From an uncultured Collinsella sp. (GTDB lineage Bacteria; Actinomycetota; Coriobacteriia; Coriobacteriales; Coriobacteriaceae): a stretch of DNA of 64,000 nucleotides. Below, one piece after another: positions 33,895-43,148 of the stretch. The position numbers and the translations under genes are program-made. The DNA is taken from assembly GCA_902497065.1 (NCBI GenBank), contig CABVDH010000003.1, positions 108,163-172,162 of the forward strand, written 5' to 3'. The notes under the pieces were generated by a model that made no database searches, was not told the origin of the DNA, and saw only the letters and a list, made by a program, of their open reading frames with translations. Positions within the stretch are counted from its first letter, which is position 1. Each line of letters begins with the position of its first letter.

Positions 33895-35019
33895 ATGTCC
33901 CAGTACGATTACCTAGTCGTCGGCGCCGGCCTCTCTGGCGCCGTCTTCGCCAACGCCGCCAAGCGCGCCGGCAAGTCGGTCCTGGTCATCGATCGCCGCG
34001 ATCACATCGCCGGCAACATCTATACCGAGGACGTCGAGGGCATCCAGGTCCACCGCTACGGTGCGCATATCTTCCACACCTCCATGAAGGACGTCTGGGA
34101 CTACGTAAACCGCTTCGCCGAGTTCAACAACTACGTCAACTCGCCGGTCGCCAACTTCCACGGCAACATGTACAACATGCCCTTCAACATGAATACCTTC
34201 GCCAAGATGTGGCCGGGCGTCGTCACGCCGGCCGACGCCAAGGCCAAGATCGCCGAGCAGGTGGCCGCCGAGAACATCGGCGAGCCGCAGAACCTCGAGG
34301 AGCAGGCGCTGTCGCTCGTCGGCCGTGACATCTTCGAGACGCTCGTGAAGGGTTACACCGAGAAGCAGTGGGGCCGCGACTGCAAGGACCTGCCCGCCAG
34401 CATCATCAAGCGCCTCCCCTGCCGTTTTACCTACGACAACAACTACTTCAACGACCGCTACCAGGGCATCCCCATGGGCGGCTACACCAAGATGGTCGCC
34501 AACATGCTCGAGGGCGTCGAGGTGCGCTGCGGCGTGGAGTACAAGGAGCTGATCGCCGCCGAGCCCAATATCGCCGCCAAGACGATCTACTGCGGCCCCA
34601 TCGACGCGTTCTACGACTTTAAGCTGGGCACGCTCGAGTACCGCAGCCTGCGCTTTGAGACCGAGACGCTCGACGAGCAGGACCACCAGGGCGTGGCCGT
34701 GGTCAACTACACCGAGCGCGAGGTCCCCTACACCCGCATCATCGAGCACAAGCACTTTGAGTTCGGCACGCAGGAGAAGACCGTCATCACGCGCGAGTAC
34801 CCGGCGGATTGGAAGCCCGGCGACGAGCCCTACTACCCCATCAACGACGCCAAGAACGAGGCCCTGTACAGGCAGTACGAGAAGTTGGCGGCGCAGGAGG
34901 GCGACGTGGTCTTCGCCGGTCGCCTGGGCGGCTACAAGTACTACGACATGGACAAGGCCATCGCGGCCGCCTTCGAGCTCGTCCGCAACGAGCTGGGCGT
35001 GGAGCCCACGGAGGCGTAA
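33895..35019 (+). CDS. glf: UDP-galactopyranose mutase
   Basis: Glf is a flavoenzyme that converts UDP-galactopyranose to UDP-galactofuranose, the donor for Galf transfer. The 374-residue protein opens YLVVGAGLSGAVFANAAKR (FAD Rossmann motif) and contains HRYGAHIFHTSMKDVWDYVN, KQWGRDCKDLPASIIKRLPC, RYQGIPMGGYTKMVANMLEG and FAGRLGGYKYYDMDKAI. The ATG at 33895 has AAAGGAGC upstream. It stands alone between aroQ and a terminator, and supplies the two GlfT2-like enzymes further right. Confidence 0.97.
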   Translation: MSQYDYLVVGAGLSGAVFANAAKRAGKSVLVIDRRDHIAGNIYTEDVEGIQVHRYGAHIFHTSMKDVWDYVNRFAEFNNYVNSPVANFHGNMYNMPFNMNTFAKMWPGVVTPADAKAKIAEQVAAENIGEPQNLEEQALSLVGRDIFETLVKGYTEKQWGRDCKDLPASIIKRLPCRFTYDNNYFNDRYQGIPMGGYTKMVANMLEGVEVRCGVEYKELIAAEPNIAAKTIYCGPIDAFYDFKLGTLEYRSLRFETETLDEQDHQGVAVVNYTEREVPYTRIIEHKHFEFGTQEKTVITREYPADWKPGDEPYYPINDAKNEALYRQYEKLAAQEGDVVFAGRLGGYKYYDMDKAIAAAFELVRNELGVEPTEA

Positions 35020-35061
35020 GAGCCCAACAGCCAAAGGCTGATAGCCATTCTGGGATGTAGA

Positions 35062-35092
35062 AAGTCCGGTGCAGCATCGCTGCATCGGACTT
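35062..35092 (+). terminator. Hairpin terminator after glf
   Basis: A 14-pair stem with one G-U (35062-35075 with 35079-35092) and an ATC loop is followed by ATTGTTG. It lies 42 bases after the glf stop. Confidence 0.65.
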
Positions 35093-35134
35093 ATTGTTGA
35101 GGGAGCACTGCACGCGCGCTCGTCCCAAAAAGCA

Positions 35135-35160
35135 AAGACCCGGCACAATAACCGGGTCTT
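35135..35160 (-). terminator. Terminator of tRNA-Arg(TCT)
   Basis: AAGACCCGG (35135-35143) and CCGGGTCTT (35152-35160) form a perfect 9-pair stem. The minus strand continues TTTGCTTTTTGGG. It lies 11 bases downstream of the tRNA end. Confidence 0.75.
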
Positions 35161-35171
35161 CAAAAACTCTC

Positions 35172-35248
35172 TGGTGCTCCATGGCGGATTCGAACCGTCG
35201 ACCTTGGGATTAGAAGTCCCCTGCTCTATCCAACTGAGCTAATGGAGC
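35172..35248 (-). tRNA. tRNA-Arg, anticodon TCT
   Basis: Acceptor GCTCCAT pairs with ATGGAGC; D arm GCTC/GAGC; anticodon loop CTTCTAA gives TCT, reading AGA/AGG; the T arm contains TTCGAAT; discriminator A and CCA are encoded. It reads into the terminator at 35135-35160. Confidence 0.95.
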
Positions 35249-35301
35249 ATAAGGCCGCGCGTCCAAGCGGGTACAAGTTCACACGACTAATAAATTATAA
35301 C

Positions 35302-36069
35302 CTACTTGAACTGGTCGTGGTACGCCTTGCAGACCTCGTCCACGGGGCCATCCATACGCAGGTCACCCTTCTCGATCCATACGGCACGCTGGCAAATACG
35401 CTCAACCTGCTCCATGGAGTGAGAAACGAACAAGACCGTGACGTCGCCACTCTCGATAAAGTGCTGGATGCGGCGCTCGCACTTCTGCTGGAAAAAGACA
35501 TCGCCAACAGAAAGCGTCTCATCGACGATCAGGATGTCGGGCTCGGTAATCGTAGCGATAGCAAAGGCAATGCGTGCAACCATACCCGAAGAGAAGTTCT
35601 TCAGTGGCATGTCAACGAAGTCTTTAAGCTCGGCGAACTCAATAATCTCGTCAAAGCTAGCGTCAATAAACTCCTTCGTGTATCCAAGCAGCGCACCGTT
35701 CAGATAGATATTCTCACGCGCGGTAAGCTCAGGATCGAAACCAGCGCCGAGCTCAATCAGAGGTGCAATATTGCCATGGACCTTAACCTCGCCCTCACTG
35801 GGCTCCAAAACGCCAGCAATAATCTTGAGCATCGTAGACTTACCGGAGCCGTTAGTACCAACAAGGCCAACGACCTCGCCGCGATGCACATTAAACGAAA
35901 TGTGCTTAAGCGCACGGAACTCCTCAAAGAACAGCTCGTGCTTGGCGAGCTTAATAAAGTACTCCTTGAGGTTCGTAAGCGACTCGGACGCCATGTTAAA
36001 GATCATGGTGACGTCTTTGACCTCAACAGCAAGGGGCTGCTTGCTGTAATCAATAGCAGATTCAGTCAT
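35302..36069 (-). CDS. wzt: Polysaccharide ABC transporter ATP-binding protein (Wzt/TagH-like)
   Basis: This ATPase powers export of a lipid-linked glycan through the Wzm partner. The 255-residue protein has Walker A GTNGSGKST, a Q-loop region (APLIELGAGFDPELTARENI), the ABC signature variant FSSGMVARIAFAIA, Walker B DILIVDETLSVGD and the H-loop LFVSHS, as in the TagH/Wzt/RfbE group. It ends soon after the ATPase domain and lacks the C-terminal glycan-recognition domain of long Wzt proteins, so no terminal-cap recognition is predicted. It follows wzm by 12 bases. Confidence 0.92.
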   Translation of the reverse strand: MTESAIDYSKQPLAVEVKDVTMIFNMASESLTNLKEYFIKLAKHELFFEEFRALKHISFNVHRGEVVGLVGTNGSGKSTMLKIIAGVLEPSEGEVKVHGNIAPLIELGAGFDPELTARENIYLNGALLGYTKEFIDASFDEIIEFAELKDFVDMPLKNFSSGMVARIAFAIATITEPDILIVDETLSVGDVFFQQKCERRIQHFIESGDVTVLFVSHSMEQVERICQRAVWIEKGDLRMDGPVDEVCKAYHDQFK

Positions 36070-36081
36070 GAACAGCGCTCC

Positions 36082-36927
36082 TTAGATGTAGAGAATAAAC
36101 TTGTGCTCAGTCTTATGAAACACGGTGTAGCCAATAGCAAGAGCAATAACAGCCCAAACAACACACAGCCCAAAGGTAAGCGCAGAGGGCATGGTGTTAA
36201 ACAGGAAAATATCACGCATAAACTGGAGATAGTTGTACATGGGATTGACAACCACGAGCACCTGAATCCAATGTGCCATCTGGCTAATGAAGTCGGTCGT
36301 CCAGAAAATAGGCGTCAGATACATCCAGGCCGTGATAACAACAGTCCACAGATGCATAACGTCCCGGAAAAAGACCGCCAGCGCCGACAGCATCATGCCC
36401 AAGCCCATGCAGAAACACATAAGCAGGAGCAAGCAAACCGGCAGCAGAATTAAATGCCAGGTGGGAAGCACGTGGAACCAAAGCATAACCAAGGCGACGG
36501 CAACCAAAGAGAAGGCGAAGTTAACGAGCGAGAACAGCACCTTCTGCACCGGAAAGACCCAACGGTGCACCTTGACCTTCTTAAGCAGCGAGGAAGCCCA
36601 AATGATGGACATAAGCGCTTGGTTCGTCGACTCGGACATGACAGAGAAAGTCACGTTACCGACGATCAAGTAAAGCGGATACATTTCGGGCGTAATAGAA
36701 CCATTGCGACCTTGCGCGAAGATTGTCGAGAACACGATCGACATAACAACCATCATCAACAGCGGATTAAGCACGGACCATGCCACACCCAGAACACTGC
36801 GACGATATTTGATTTTAAAATCTTTGGTGACAAGCTGCTTAAGAATGAACTTGTCCTTTTCAAAATCATTTTTAGCGTGAGAGGCCGGTTTAGCCACCGC
36901 TTTCTGACTCTCTACGTTGTCAGCCAC
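36082..36927 (-). CDS. wzm: Polysaccharide ABC transporter permease (Wzm/TagG-like)
   Basis: The ABC-2 permease of about 281 residues has six membrane segments. LVTKDFKIKYRRSVLGVAWS is the conserved amphipathic entry of this family, and WMYLTPIFWTTDFI and VVNPMYNYLQFMRDIF lie in the C-terminal part. I start at GTG 36927 because AAGGAG stands 8 bases before it; upstream in-frame codons show no ribosome site. Together with Wzt it would export a polymer made by the neighbouring transferases. It is divergent from the GT2 gene at 37089. Confidence 0.92.
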   Translation of the reverse strand: MADNVESQKAVAKPASHAKNDFEKDKFILKQLVTKDFKIKYRRSVLGVAWSVLNPLLMMVVMSIVFSTIFAQGRNGSITPEMYPLYLIVGNVTFSVMSESTNQALMSIIWASSLLKKVKVHRWVFPVQKVLFSLVNFAFSLVAVALVMLWFHVLPTWHLILLPVCLLLLMCFCMGLGMMLSALAVFFRDVMHLWTVVITAWMYLTPIFWTTDFISQMAHWIQVLVVVNPMYNYLQFMRDIFLFNTMPSALTFGLCVVWAVIALAIGYTVFHKTEHKFILYI

Positions 36928-37088
36928 GGACCATCTCCTTGTCTCGTAAAACATAACAGTAGAAAGTATAGCCCTCCCACGATGACGATAACTCACCGCA
37001 ACAAATCTGGAGAACTAACCCATATCTAAGCAAAGGGGCAAGCGATAGGTATACTTTCGACCAGATGAGTCATTAAAGGAGGTCCTAC

Positions 37089-38018
37089 ATGGACTATTCG
37101 AATACCGCCGTCATAATTCCCTGTTACAACGAAGCGCTGACGATTGGCAAAGTTGTCGACGATTTTCATCGAGAGCTACCCGGTGCAGTTGTCTATGTTT
37201 ACGACAACAACTCGTCCGATGACACTTCGCAAATCGCCAAACAGCACGGGGCTACGGTGCGCCATGAGTCCAGGCAGGGCAAAGGTAACGTATGTCGCCA
37301 AATGTTCCGCGATATCGACGCCGAATGCTACTTGATGGTCGACGGCGACGATACCTACCCTGCTGAGGCCGCCAAGCCACTCTGTGAGCCCATCCTTAAC
37401 GGCGAAGCGGATATGACCGTTGGCGATCGCCTGTCAAACGGCACCTATGCCGAAGAGAATAAACGAGCCTTTCACGGGTTTGGCAACAACCTTGTTCGCG
37501 CTATGATTAAGTGGATTTACGGCTACAGCTTTGACGACGTTATGACCGGCTACCGAGCCATGAGCAAACCCTTCGTCAAGACCTTCCCCGTCTTGAGTGA
37601 GGGCTTCCAGATCGAAACCGAGCTCTCCATCCATGCCGTCGATCACCGTTGGCGCATTAAAGACGTGCCGGTGGAATATCGAGATCGACCTGAGGGTTCA
37701 GAATCCAAACTCAACACAGTGAGCGATGGCATTAAGGTCATCGCAATGATTGGAACGCTCTTTAAAGACTATCGTCCGCTCAAGTTCTTTACTCTTATAG
37801 CGCTCATCTTCGCCATCATAGGCCTTGCCCTCGGAATTCCAATTGTTGTGGAGTACTTCCAAACCGGCTTAGTCCCCCGCTTCCCCACGGCCATACTTGC
37901 GGCCTCATTCATGTTCCTGTGTGGGTTGAGCCTAGCAACGGGACTAATCCTCGACTCAGTTGCAAAAGTCGAAAGAAAACAATGGGAGTTACAAGCCTAT
38001 AAAACCTATTCAAAATAA
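37089..38018 (+). CDS. Membrane-anchored family 2 glycosyltransferase (polyprenyl-phosphate type)
   Basis: The 309-residue protein has an N-terminal GT-A domain like dolichyl-phosphate mannose synthase: VIIPCYNEALTIGKVVDDF, YVYDNNSSDDTSQIAK, the metal-binding DGDDTYPAEA, and DVMTGYRAMSK. Two C-terminal membrane helices (about residues 235-257 and 270-292) anchor it. It probably charges undecaprenyl phosphate with a sugar or adds the first sugar to a lipid carrier; donor and acceptor are not deducible. AAAGGAGG precedes the ATG. A TATACT at 37050-37055 may be the -10 element. It is the only + strand gene within the glycan block. Confidence 0.88.
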   Translation: MDYSNTAVIIPCYNEALTIGKVVDDFHRELPGAVVYVYDNNSSDDTSQIAKQHGATVRHESRQGKGNVCRQMFRDIDAECYLMVDGDDTYPAEAAKPLCEPILNGEADMTVGDRLSNGTYAEENKRAFHGFGNNLVRAMIKWIYGYSFDDVMTGYRAMSKPFVKTFPVLSEGFQIETELSIHAVDHRWRIKDVPVEYRDRPEGSESKLNTVSDGIKVIAMIGTLFKDYRPLKFFTLIALIFAIIGLALGIPIVVEYFQTGLVPRFPTAILAASFMFLCGLSLATGLILDSVAKVERKQWELQAYKTYSK

Positions 38019-38055
38019 GAAGAGGTCCGGACTTAATCCGGACCTCTTCTTATTT
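38013..38055. terminator. Bidirectional intrinsic terminator containing both stop codons
   Basis: A perfect 19-pair stem (38013-38031 with 38037-38055, CTTAA loop) has an A-rich 5' flank and a T-rich 3' side, so it can work on both strands. It contains the TAA of the + strand GT2 gene (38016-38018) and the TAA of the minus strand gene (38052-38050). Confidence 0.88.
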
Positions 38056-39891
38056 CAGACCTAAATACTGTTCCCAAAACTCTCGCGAAGTCATGTACGG
38101 CATGGCATCTTTCCATGCCCCCCTGACGCTCTTGCCCTCTTTACGATAGCGCGCCATCAGTTCGTGCTCTCGGCGGCGAATACTCTTGAACCGCGCCCGA
38201 TCCATCGTGCGGACCGACCCCTTCTCGCGGGTCGGATCAAGAAATACCAGCGTCTTGCAACGCGTCGAATTGCCTTCAAGCGTACAGCTGCCATTCTTAA
38301 CTGCATAGCCGGGCTTTCCGCGCAACAGCGCATCGGGAAGATAGTGTTTGTCGTAAGGAATAGATCTCCAATACTTCATAAATTTCGAAGGATGGAATTC
38401 CAGATTAACATTAGCGAGCACTTGCTCCGTAACCCCAGCCTTGCGAAGAAGCTCTGGATCCATTTCGGAAACAGGAATCAGCTTTTCGTTTAACTTACCC
38501 TTACCAATCATCGTCGCGGCGCCATCAAGCTTCTGGAGATACTCAGGGCCGCGCAGATAGTCCTCAAAGCCATCAAGGATAAACTCAGCAGCCTGATAAT
38601 CCATATCGCGCAAGTTCTGACGTACCCCTCGCTGAATACGAAGGACAAACATTTTCTCATCAGCACAATCATCGAGTGAAATCATGGCAAAGAAGTTGCG
38701 GAAGTACTGGTAGCAGTCAACCGAAGCGCGGAAACGCCCCTCAAAGCTTGCATGCCACACGCAAATGCAATTCATGGTCATGTAGACAGGCTTATTGCGC
38801 ATGCCAAACTCAACGTCGTCGCAGCGGATAAAGAAAGGCATGGGAAGGCCGTTCTTTTCGATAGCCTTCACCGGAATGCAGCTATACCACCAAGCCCCAT
38901 AGGCCTGATCAACTTCAACGTTCGTGCGTTCATTTTCGAGGATGTCGGACAGCTTGCCAACATTCAAGTCCTCTTTTACGCGACGATAGGCACCAGTGGT
39001 CGCCACATACGAGACATCCTCGAACTGACGAGTAGGGTCCTCCATTGAGAGCATGGCGCCGTTAATAAAGGCATCCTTATACTTGCCTTTAGCAAGAGAG
39101 AGGAGATTGAACGTGCGGATCAAACTCTCGGGCATAATAGAGACATCGTCATCCATCAAAATGATGTGAGTGTACTGATCAGGAGTTTCAGTAGCCGCCA
39201 TCATTCCACGTGCGAATCCTCCCGAACCGCCCGTATTGGGATTCGGGAGCACGGTGACTAGCTCATCGGAAAGTGATGCAGAATCGAGCGTCTGTCCATT
39301 GTCGACGACAAACATGTGGAAGTGGTCGCGAATCGGACCGTCCTCTTTGGAGATGCCCGCTTTAACGAGTTCAATATTCGGAAGAATGTACTGCTCATTC
39401 TTAAATGTAGTAGTAGAAAGAGCAAGATTGATCTGGTTAATTGAGTCCTCAGGAACATCAGTCAGATAAGAGGCGTTCAAGAGGTCTACGGAATAGCCCT
39501 CATCACTCTCAATCCTAAAACCGATCAAGTCGTAGCCGGTTGTATCGATATCAATATCGAGAACGCAAGGATCAATTTCATTGCCATCAAAAGGATTCGA
39601 TTTAAGCTCGACAGGATTCAGCTCGCTAGATCTCACTCCATGAACGACAACCCGGCCCCTGCCAAATAAAGCCATATGCAAGACAACGCCGCCAACAGAC
39701 GCATACTGATGCCATTTGCCAGCAGATAGGCCATTCACATACGTCAGAAAGTCAACGTGTCCATTGACATGAAGTGAATGTATATCGTCATCATACGAAG
39801 CACCACCGGAGAGCACGCGATAGTAGAGTTCGGGAAAATCCTTTGCATGCTTTTCAACTTTAAGTACAACATTCGCAAGTTTAAACTGCAT
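38050..39891 (-). CDS. GlfT2-like galactofuranosyltransferase (copy 1)
   Basis: This protein of about 613 residues resembles mycobacterial GlfT2, which polymerises Galf from UDP-Galf. It has an N-terminal beta-rich domain (about 1-155) and a GT-A domain with LALSTTTFKNEQYILPNIEL, FMVDNGQ-type MFVVDNGQTLDSASLSD, PNPNTGGSGGFARGM, the DDD metal site IILMDDDVSIMPESLI, the double Trp of YGAWWYSCIPV and FFIRCDDVEFGMR, then an alpha-helical C-terminal domain. The ATG at 39891 is chosen because the MxFKLANxxxK opening is shared with copy 2. It lies 32 bases after licD. Confidence 0.88.
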   Translation of the reverse strand: MQFKLANVVLKVEKHAKDFPELYYRVLSGGASYDDDIHSLHVNGHVDFLTYVNGLSAGKWHQYASVGGVVLHMALFGRGRVVVHGVRSSELNPVELKSNPFDGNEIDPCVLDIDIDTTGYDLIGFRIESDEGYSVDLLNASYLTDVPEDSINQINLALSTTTFKNEQYILPNIELVKAGISKEDGPIRDHFHMFVVDNGQTLDSASLSDELVTVLPNPNTGGSGGFARGMMAATETPDQYTHIILMDDDVSIMPESLIRTFNLLSLAKGKYKDAFINGAMLSMEDPTRQFEDVSYVATTGAYRRVKEDLNVGKLSDILENERTNVEVDQAYGAWWYSCIPVKAIEKNGLPMPFFIRCDDVEFGMRNKPVYMTMNCICVWHASFEGRFRASVDCYQYFRNFFAMISLDDCADEKMFVLRIQRGVRQNLRDMDYQAAEFILDGFEDYLRGPEYLQKLDGAATMIGKGKLNEKLIPVSEMDPELLRKAGVTEQVLANVNLEFHPSKFMKYWRSIPYDKHYLPDALLRGKPGYAVKNGSCTLEGNSTRCKTLVFLDPTREKGSVRTMDRARFKSIRRREHELMARYRKEGKSVRGAWKDAMPYMTSREFWEQYLGLK

Positions 39892-39923
39892 TTTAAATAC
39901 CTTAATCAAAGCCGTTGTAACTA

Positions 39924-41060
39924 CTAATTACATTCGTCGACAAACTTTGCCATCGCGGAGCGAACATCGGGATCAGACAAAACATCCTTTGCAAAATGAT
40001 CATGCCCACAGATGTCCATTGGCATGTAAGGCCATCCAGGATAGCAATCATCAGCGACCTTTTCCGCTTTCGCGGGAACCAAAAAAGAGAAGCTGTCAAA
40101 CGGATGCTTTCTTACGGGAAGGATATCGTTGCGGTCCCAAATTATTTTACGTTTAGGGGCATCAAAAACGTTATCAATCGCGTATGCAAAATCACCACGA
40201 GACTCATCGGTTAACAAACCTAGATCATGAGCCTTTTCATTAAACGAATCGAATACGCTCTGGACAAGATCAATCTCCGCAGAAGAAACAACTGTTCTCT
40301 GAGCTTCCAAGTCAACATCTCCGCACTGCACGCTAAGCCCACTGTGTGGATGAACCATCCAAGGATTATCTTTCCAAAAACTAAACTCACGTTCATTTTT
40401 GTCAAAGAAATCCATAAGCTCAATTCTGAGTTGCCTAAGTTGATCGTTCGCGCGCTTGGAATTCTCGGCCGCCCGGTCGTAAATCGAAATGTCCACAAAA
40501 CAAGGTATAAGCGAATTAGTTGAACAAAAGCGAACTTGACGACACTTTACAAACCAGTCATATACGAGGGTGATTTGATATTCAGGGTCGTCTATTAAAG
40601 CGGCAGTGAGCTTATCCACATCGGACCTAAGCATGCAGATATCAATATCGTCGTCCCAAGGAATAAAACCCGATCGAGACAAGGTGCCAACAAGAGAACC
40701 ATAAGAAAGCCAGTATTGAATATTATTGGCAACACAAATCGCGTCTAGCTTACTCATCAAGGCCGCGTTTGCCTGCTGCATCAATCGAATATCACCCTCG
40801 GCGTCGGGTAATGCATCAAAGATTTTGCAACGGAGCTCAAAAGGGGTGAGATCGGGGTACGCACGTCGCGCTAACAATTCAAAGCGAAGCCTCATTTGTT
40901 CTGACAGACTTTGTTGGCGTTGCTTGAGCAATTCAATTTCTGGAAATAGCCGAGTATCGAATTTGTAATTGATATTCATATTGATACCGTTATCGGCCTG
41001 CTCAATACGGGCGAAAACCTCGTCAAAACGACGGTCCATATCCTCATGCATAGCATGCAA
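39924..41060 (-). CDS. LicD-family phosphotransferase
   Basis: LicD-type nucleotidyltransferase-fold enzymes attach phosphocholine or similar phospho-groups to cell-surface glycans. The protein of about 378 residues has a helical N-terminal part (about 1-95) and the LicD core YWLSYGSLVGTLSRSGFIPW followed by DDDIDICM, which carries the catalytic acidic residues, then MDICGHDHFAKDVLSDPDV at the end. Starts at 41060 (TTG), 41051 or 41039 (ATG) are all possible and none has a strong ribosome site. It lies between two GlfT2-like genes, so its acceptor is probably the Galf glycan. The donor group is unknown. Confidence 0.87.
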   Translation of the reverse strand: MHAMHEDMDRRFDEVFARIEQADNGINMNINYKFDTRLFPEIELLKQRQQSLSEQMRLRFELLARRAYPDLTPFELRCKIFDALPDAEGDIRLMQQANAALMSKLDAICVANNIQYWLSYGSLVGTLSRSGFIPWDDDIDICMLRSDVDKLTAALIDDPEYQITLVYDWFVKCRQVRFCSTNSLIPCFVDISIYDRAAENSKRANDQLRQLRIELMDFFDKNEREFSFWKDNPWMVHPHSGLSVQCGDVDLEAQRTVVSSAEIDLVQSVFDSFNEKAHDLGLLTDESRGDFAYAIDNVFDAPKRKIIWDRNDILPVRKHPFDSFSFLVPAKAEKVADDCYPGWPYMPMDICGHDHFAKDVLSDPDVRSAMAKFVDECN

Positions 41061-41165
41061 CGATCGGGATGAGCCAGGGAGGATCTTTTAATAGTAGAAA
41101 GCAAGGACATGGCTTAACCTTCGCAACGACAAACAATGAACGAAGCACAATTACTCATATGATAC

Positions 41166-41201
41166 AAAAGAATGAGTGGGTCCCACCTTGAAACCCACTC
41201 A
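41166..41201 (-). terminator. Terminator after the second GlfT2-like gene
   Basis: TGAGTGGGT (41173-41181) and ACCCACTCA (41193-41201) form a 9-pair stem with an 11-base loop, followed on the minus strand by TTCTTTTG. The rest of the gap between this gene and licD (41061-41209) shows no other clear feature. Confidence 0.65.
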
Positions 41202-41209
41202 CATGAAGA

Positions 41210-43090
41210 CTACTCCGACGCCTCTTTCAAATACTGTTTCCAGAAATCGATCGAAGTAAAGACATCTCTATACGAAGCGTATTCGGTATAAATCTTATCT
41301 TTGTTACGCTTGAATTCCTTCTCGGCTTTACGAAAACGACTCCAAACCTCTTTGAATCGCTTCTTATCCATATGTCTAATGGCACCCTTTTTATTAGGCA
41401 TATCTACCACAATAAGCGTGTCAACATCCCTGATTTTACCTGCGGGATAAACCCATCCCGCAGCATCAATAACAGCAACCCTACCGTTACGTTTAACGGA
41501 GTCGTTAACAAAACGGTGGCCATTAATGGTCAGATAATCCTTAAATGCCTGCAGCCTAGACCTGTCGCCCCCAAGGCTCAAATTGCCAAAAGTCAGTTGC
41601 GTCAAGTCGACACCCAATTCTTGTGCCTGAGGGATGAGCTGCTCGATGGGAATCAATTGTTCCCTTTCACGATTTGCCGCCATAAAACGGGATTCAGCGA
41701 CAGGATGAGAAATCCACTCCGGACCTCTCAAAAAATCTTCAAGACCTTTTACGGCAAGAGCAGCTTCATCGTAATTAAATTTCTTCAAGTCGAGCTCAAC
41801 TTCACGACGAATCTCATAAAGAAAATCAGAGAGAGGCGCAGCGCCAGTTGTCGCCTGACTGATTAGCGTATTTCGGCTTACCTGATAACGCTCCACGGCA
41901 GCACTATACTTAAACTTAAAGGAATTATGCCAAACGCAAATACCATTCATGGACATGAACTTGGGTTTGCAACGAAGCGCATACTCAGCATCATCAGAAC
42001 GAACAAATAAGGGCAAGGGCAACCCCTCACGTTCAATCGTTGCGGTAGGTATAACGCAATACCACCAGCCAGCATACTGTTGGGCAGTGTCCTCATAAAG
42101 GCCAGTTGGGGCCTTATATATCTCGGTCTCAACGACATCATGAAGTGAGGTCATATAGCCTGCAGGCTTAAGGGGAGAAAAAGTTCCCTTAGCAGTAAAG
42201 AACCCTAAATCCTCGGTACGCAAATTGGGCTCTTCCAAGCTCATCATAGCACCCGATAAAAAGGCCTCAGCATATTCTTCTTTGAGAAGAGAGAGCAGGT
42301 TGAAAGTGCGGATAAAACTCTCGGGAAGAACCTCGACATCATCGTCCATCAGGAGAACATGAGTCGCTTTAGGATTCTGCTCAAGTGACTCAATCATCCC
42401 CCGAGCAAAACCACCAGACCCGCCGACATTAGGATTTGGATGAACAGTAACACGCGATGAATCCAGGTTTGCACTATTCAGCGAACGGCCATTATCAATA
42501 ATGTGTACGTGGAAATGATCAGCAATCTCTTCATCAGAATCAATAATGTTCTTTTGTAAAAGAGATACGTTACGGACAATATAGTCTTCTTTTTTAAACG
42601 TAGTAGTTGCAAGCGCTAGCTCAACTGGATGAATATCCAGTTCTTCACAATCGCAATAATAATACGCATTCCGAATATTAACAGGGCCTTCAGTACTGAT
42701 ATTAAAAGCGTGCAGAATCTCTCCCTCACAAAGGGAGAGTTCGATTTCAGCCGTACTCCATTCATCGGATCGTTGCAAACTAACCGCAGAGCCATCAATT
42801 GTAGAAGGAATCCAAGAATAATTATTTGCATACGTCTGCTGAAGCGTTAAGGCGGAGCCGCAATACTCGATATGAAGATAAAACGCCTTTGCAGTAGTGT
42901 ATTTTCGCCACTTATAAATGGATAGCGCATTAAAATATGTTGTGAAATCAACATTGGTCGATTTCATGATTTCAATAGCGTCATTCGAAGTTGGAATAAC
43001 AAGACCCTCCGTTGCCCTATAGCAAAGCAATGGATACTGCAACATCGCATCAGATCCGTTAAAAATCAAATTTGCAAGTTTAAAATGCAT
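41210..43090 (-). CDS. GlfT2-like galactofuranosyltransferase (copy 2)
   Basis: This protein of about 626 residues is co-linear with copy 1 but clearly diverged. Shared landmarks are the start MHFKLANLIF, LALATTTFKKEDYIVRNVSL, VHIIDNGRSLNSANL, PNPNVGGSGGFARGMIES, LLMDDDVEVLPESFIRTFNL, YAGWWYCVIPT and LFVRSDDAEYALR, and a C-terminal AIRHMDKKRFKEVW matching VRTMDRARFKSI in copy 1. Start ATG 43090 has GGATGG upstream. Two enzymes may add alternating linkages or act on different acceptors; this is inferred from the pairing only. Base composition is lower in G+C than the adjoining rml genes. Confidence 0.86.
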   Translation of the reverse strand: MHFKLANLIFNGSDAMLQYPLLCYRATEGLVIPTSNDAIEIMKSTNVDFTTYFNALSIYKWRKYTTAKAFYLHIEYCGSALTLQQTYANNYSWIPSTIDGSAVSLQRSDEWSTAEIELSLCEGEILHAFNISTEGPVNIRNAYYYCDCEELDIHPVELALATTTFKKEDYIVRNVSLLQKNIIDSDEEIADHFHVHIIDNGRSLNSANLDSSRVTVHPNPNVGGSGGFARGMIESLEQNPKATHVLLMDDDVEVLPESFIRTFNLLSLLKEEYAEAFLSGAMMSLEEPNLRTEDLGFFTAKGTFSPLKPAGYMTSLHDVVETEIYKAPTGLYEDTAQQYAGWWYCVIPTATIEREGLPLPLFVRSDDAEYALRCKPKFMSMNGICVWHNSFKFKYSAAVERYQVSRNTLISQATTGAAPLSDFLYEIRREVELDLKKFNYDEAALAVKGLEDFLRGPEWISHPVAESRFMAANREREQLIPIEQLIPQAQELGVDLTQLTFGNLSLGGDRSRLQAFKDYLTINGHRFVNDSVKRNGRVAVIDAAGWVYPAGKIRDVDTLIVVDMPNKKGAIRHMDKKRFKEVWSRFRKAEKEFKRNKDKIYTEYASYRDVFTSIDFWKQYLKEASE

Positions 43091-43148
43091 TGAAAACCAT
43101 CCAAAAAATTCCTGGTGCAACTTGGCAAAATGGCATAAATGCCCATGG

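Noticed and set aside
35172..35248. tRNA-Arg as an integration site for a mobile island carrying the glycan genes.
   Set aside because: No integrase and no direct repeat of the tRNA 3' end was seen in the following sequence.
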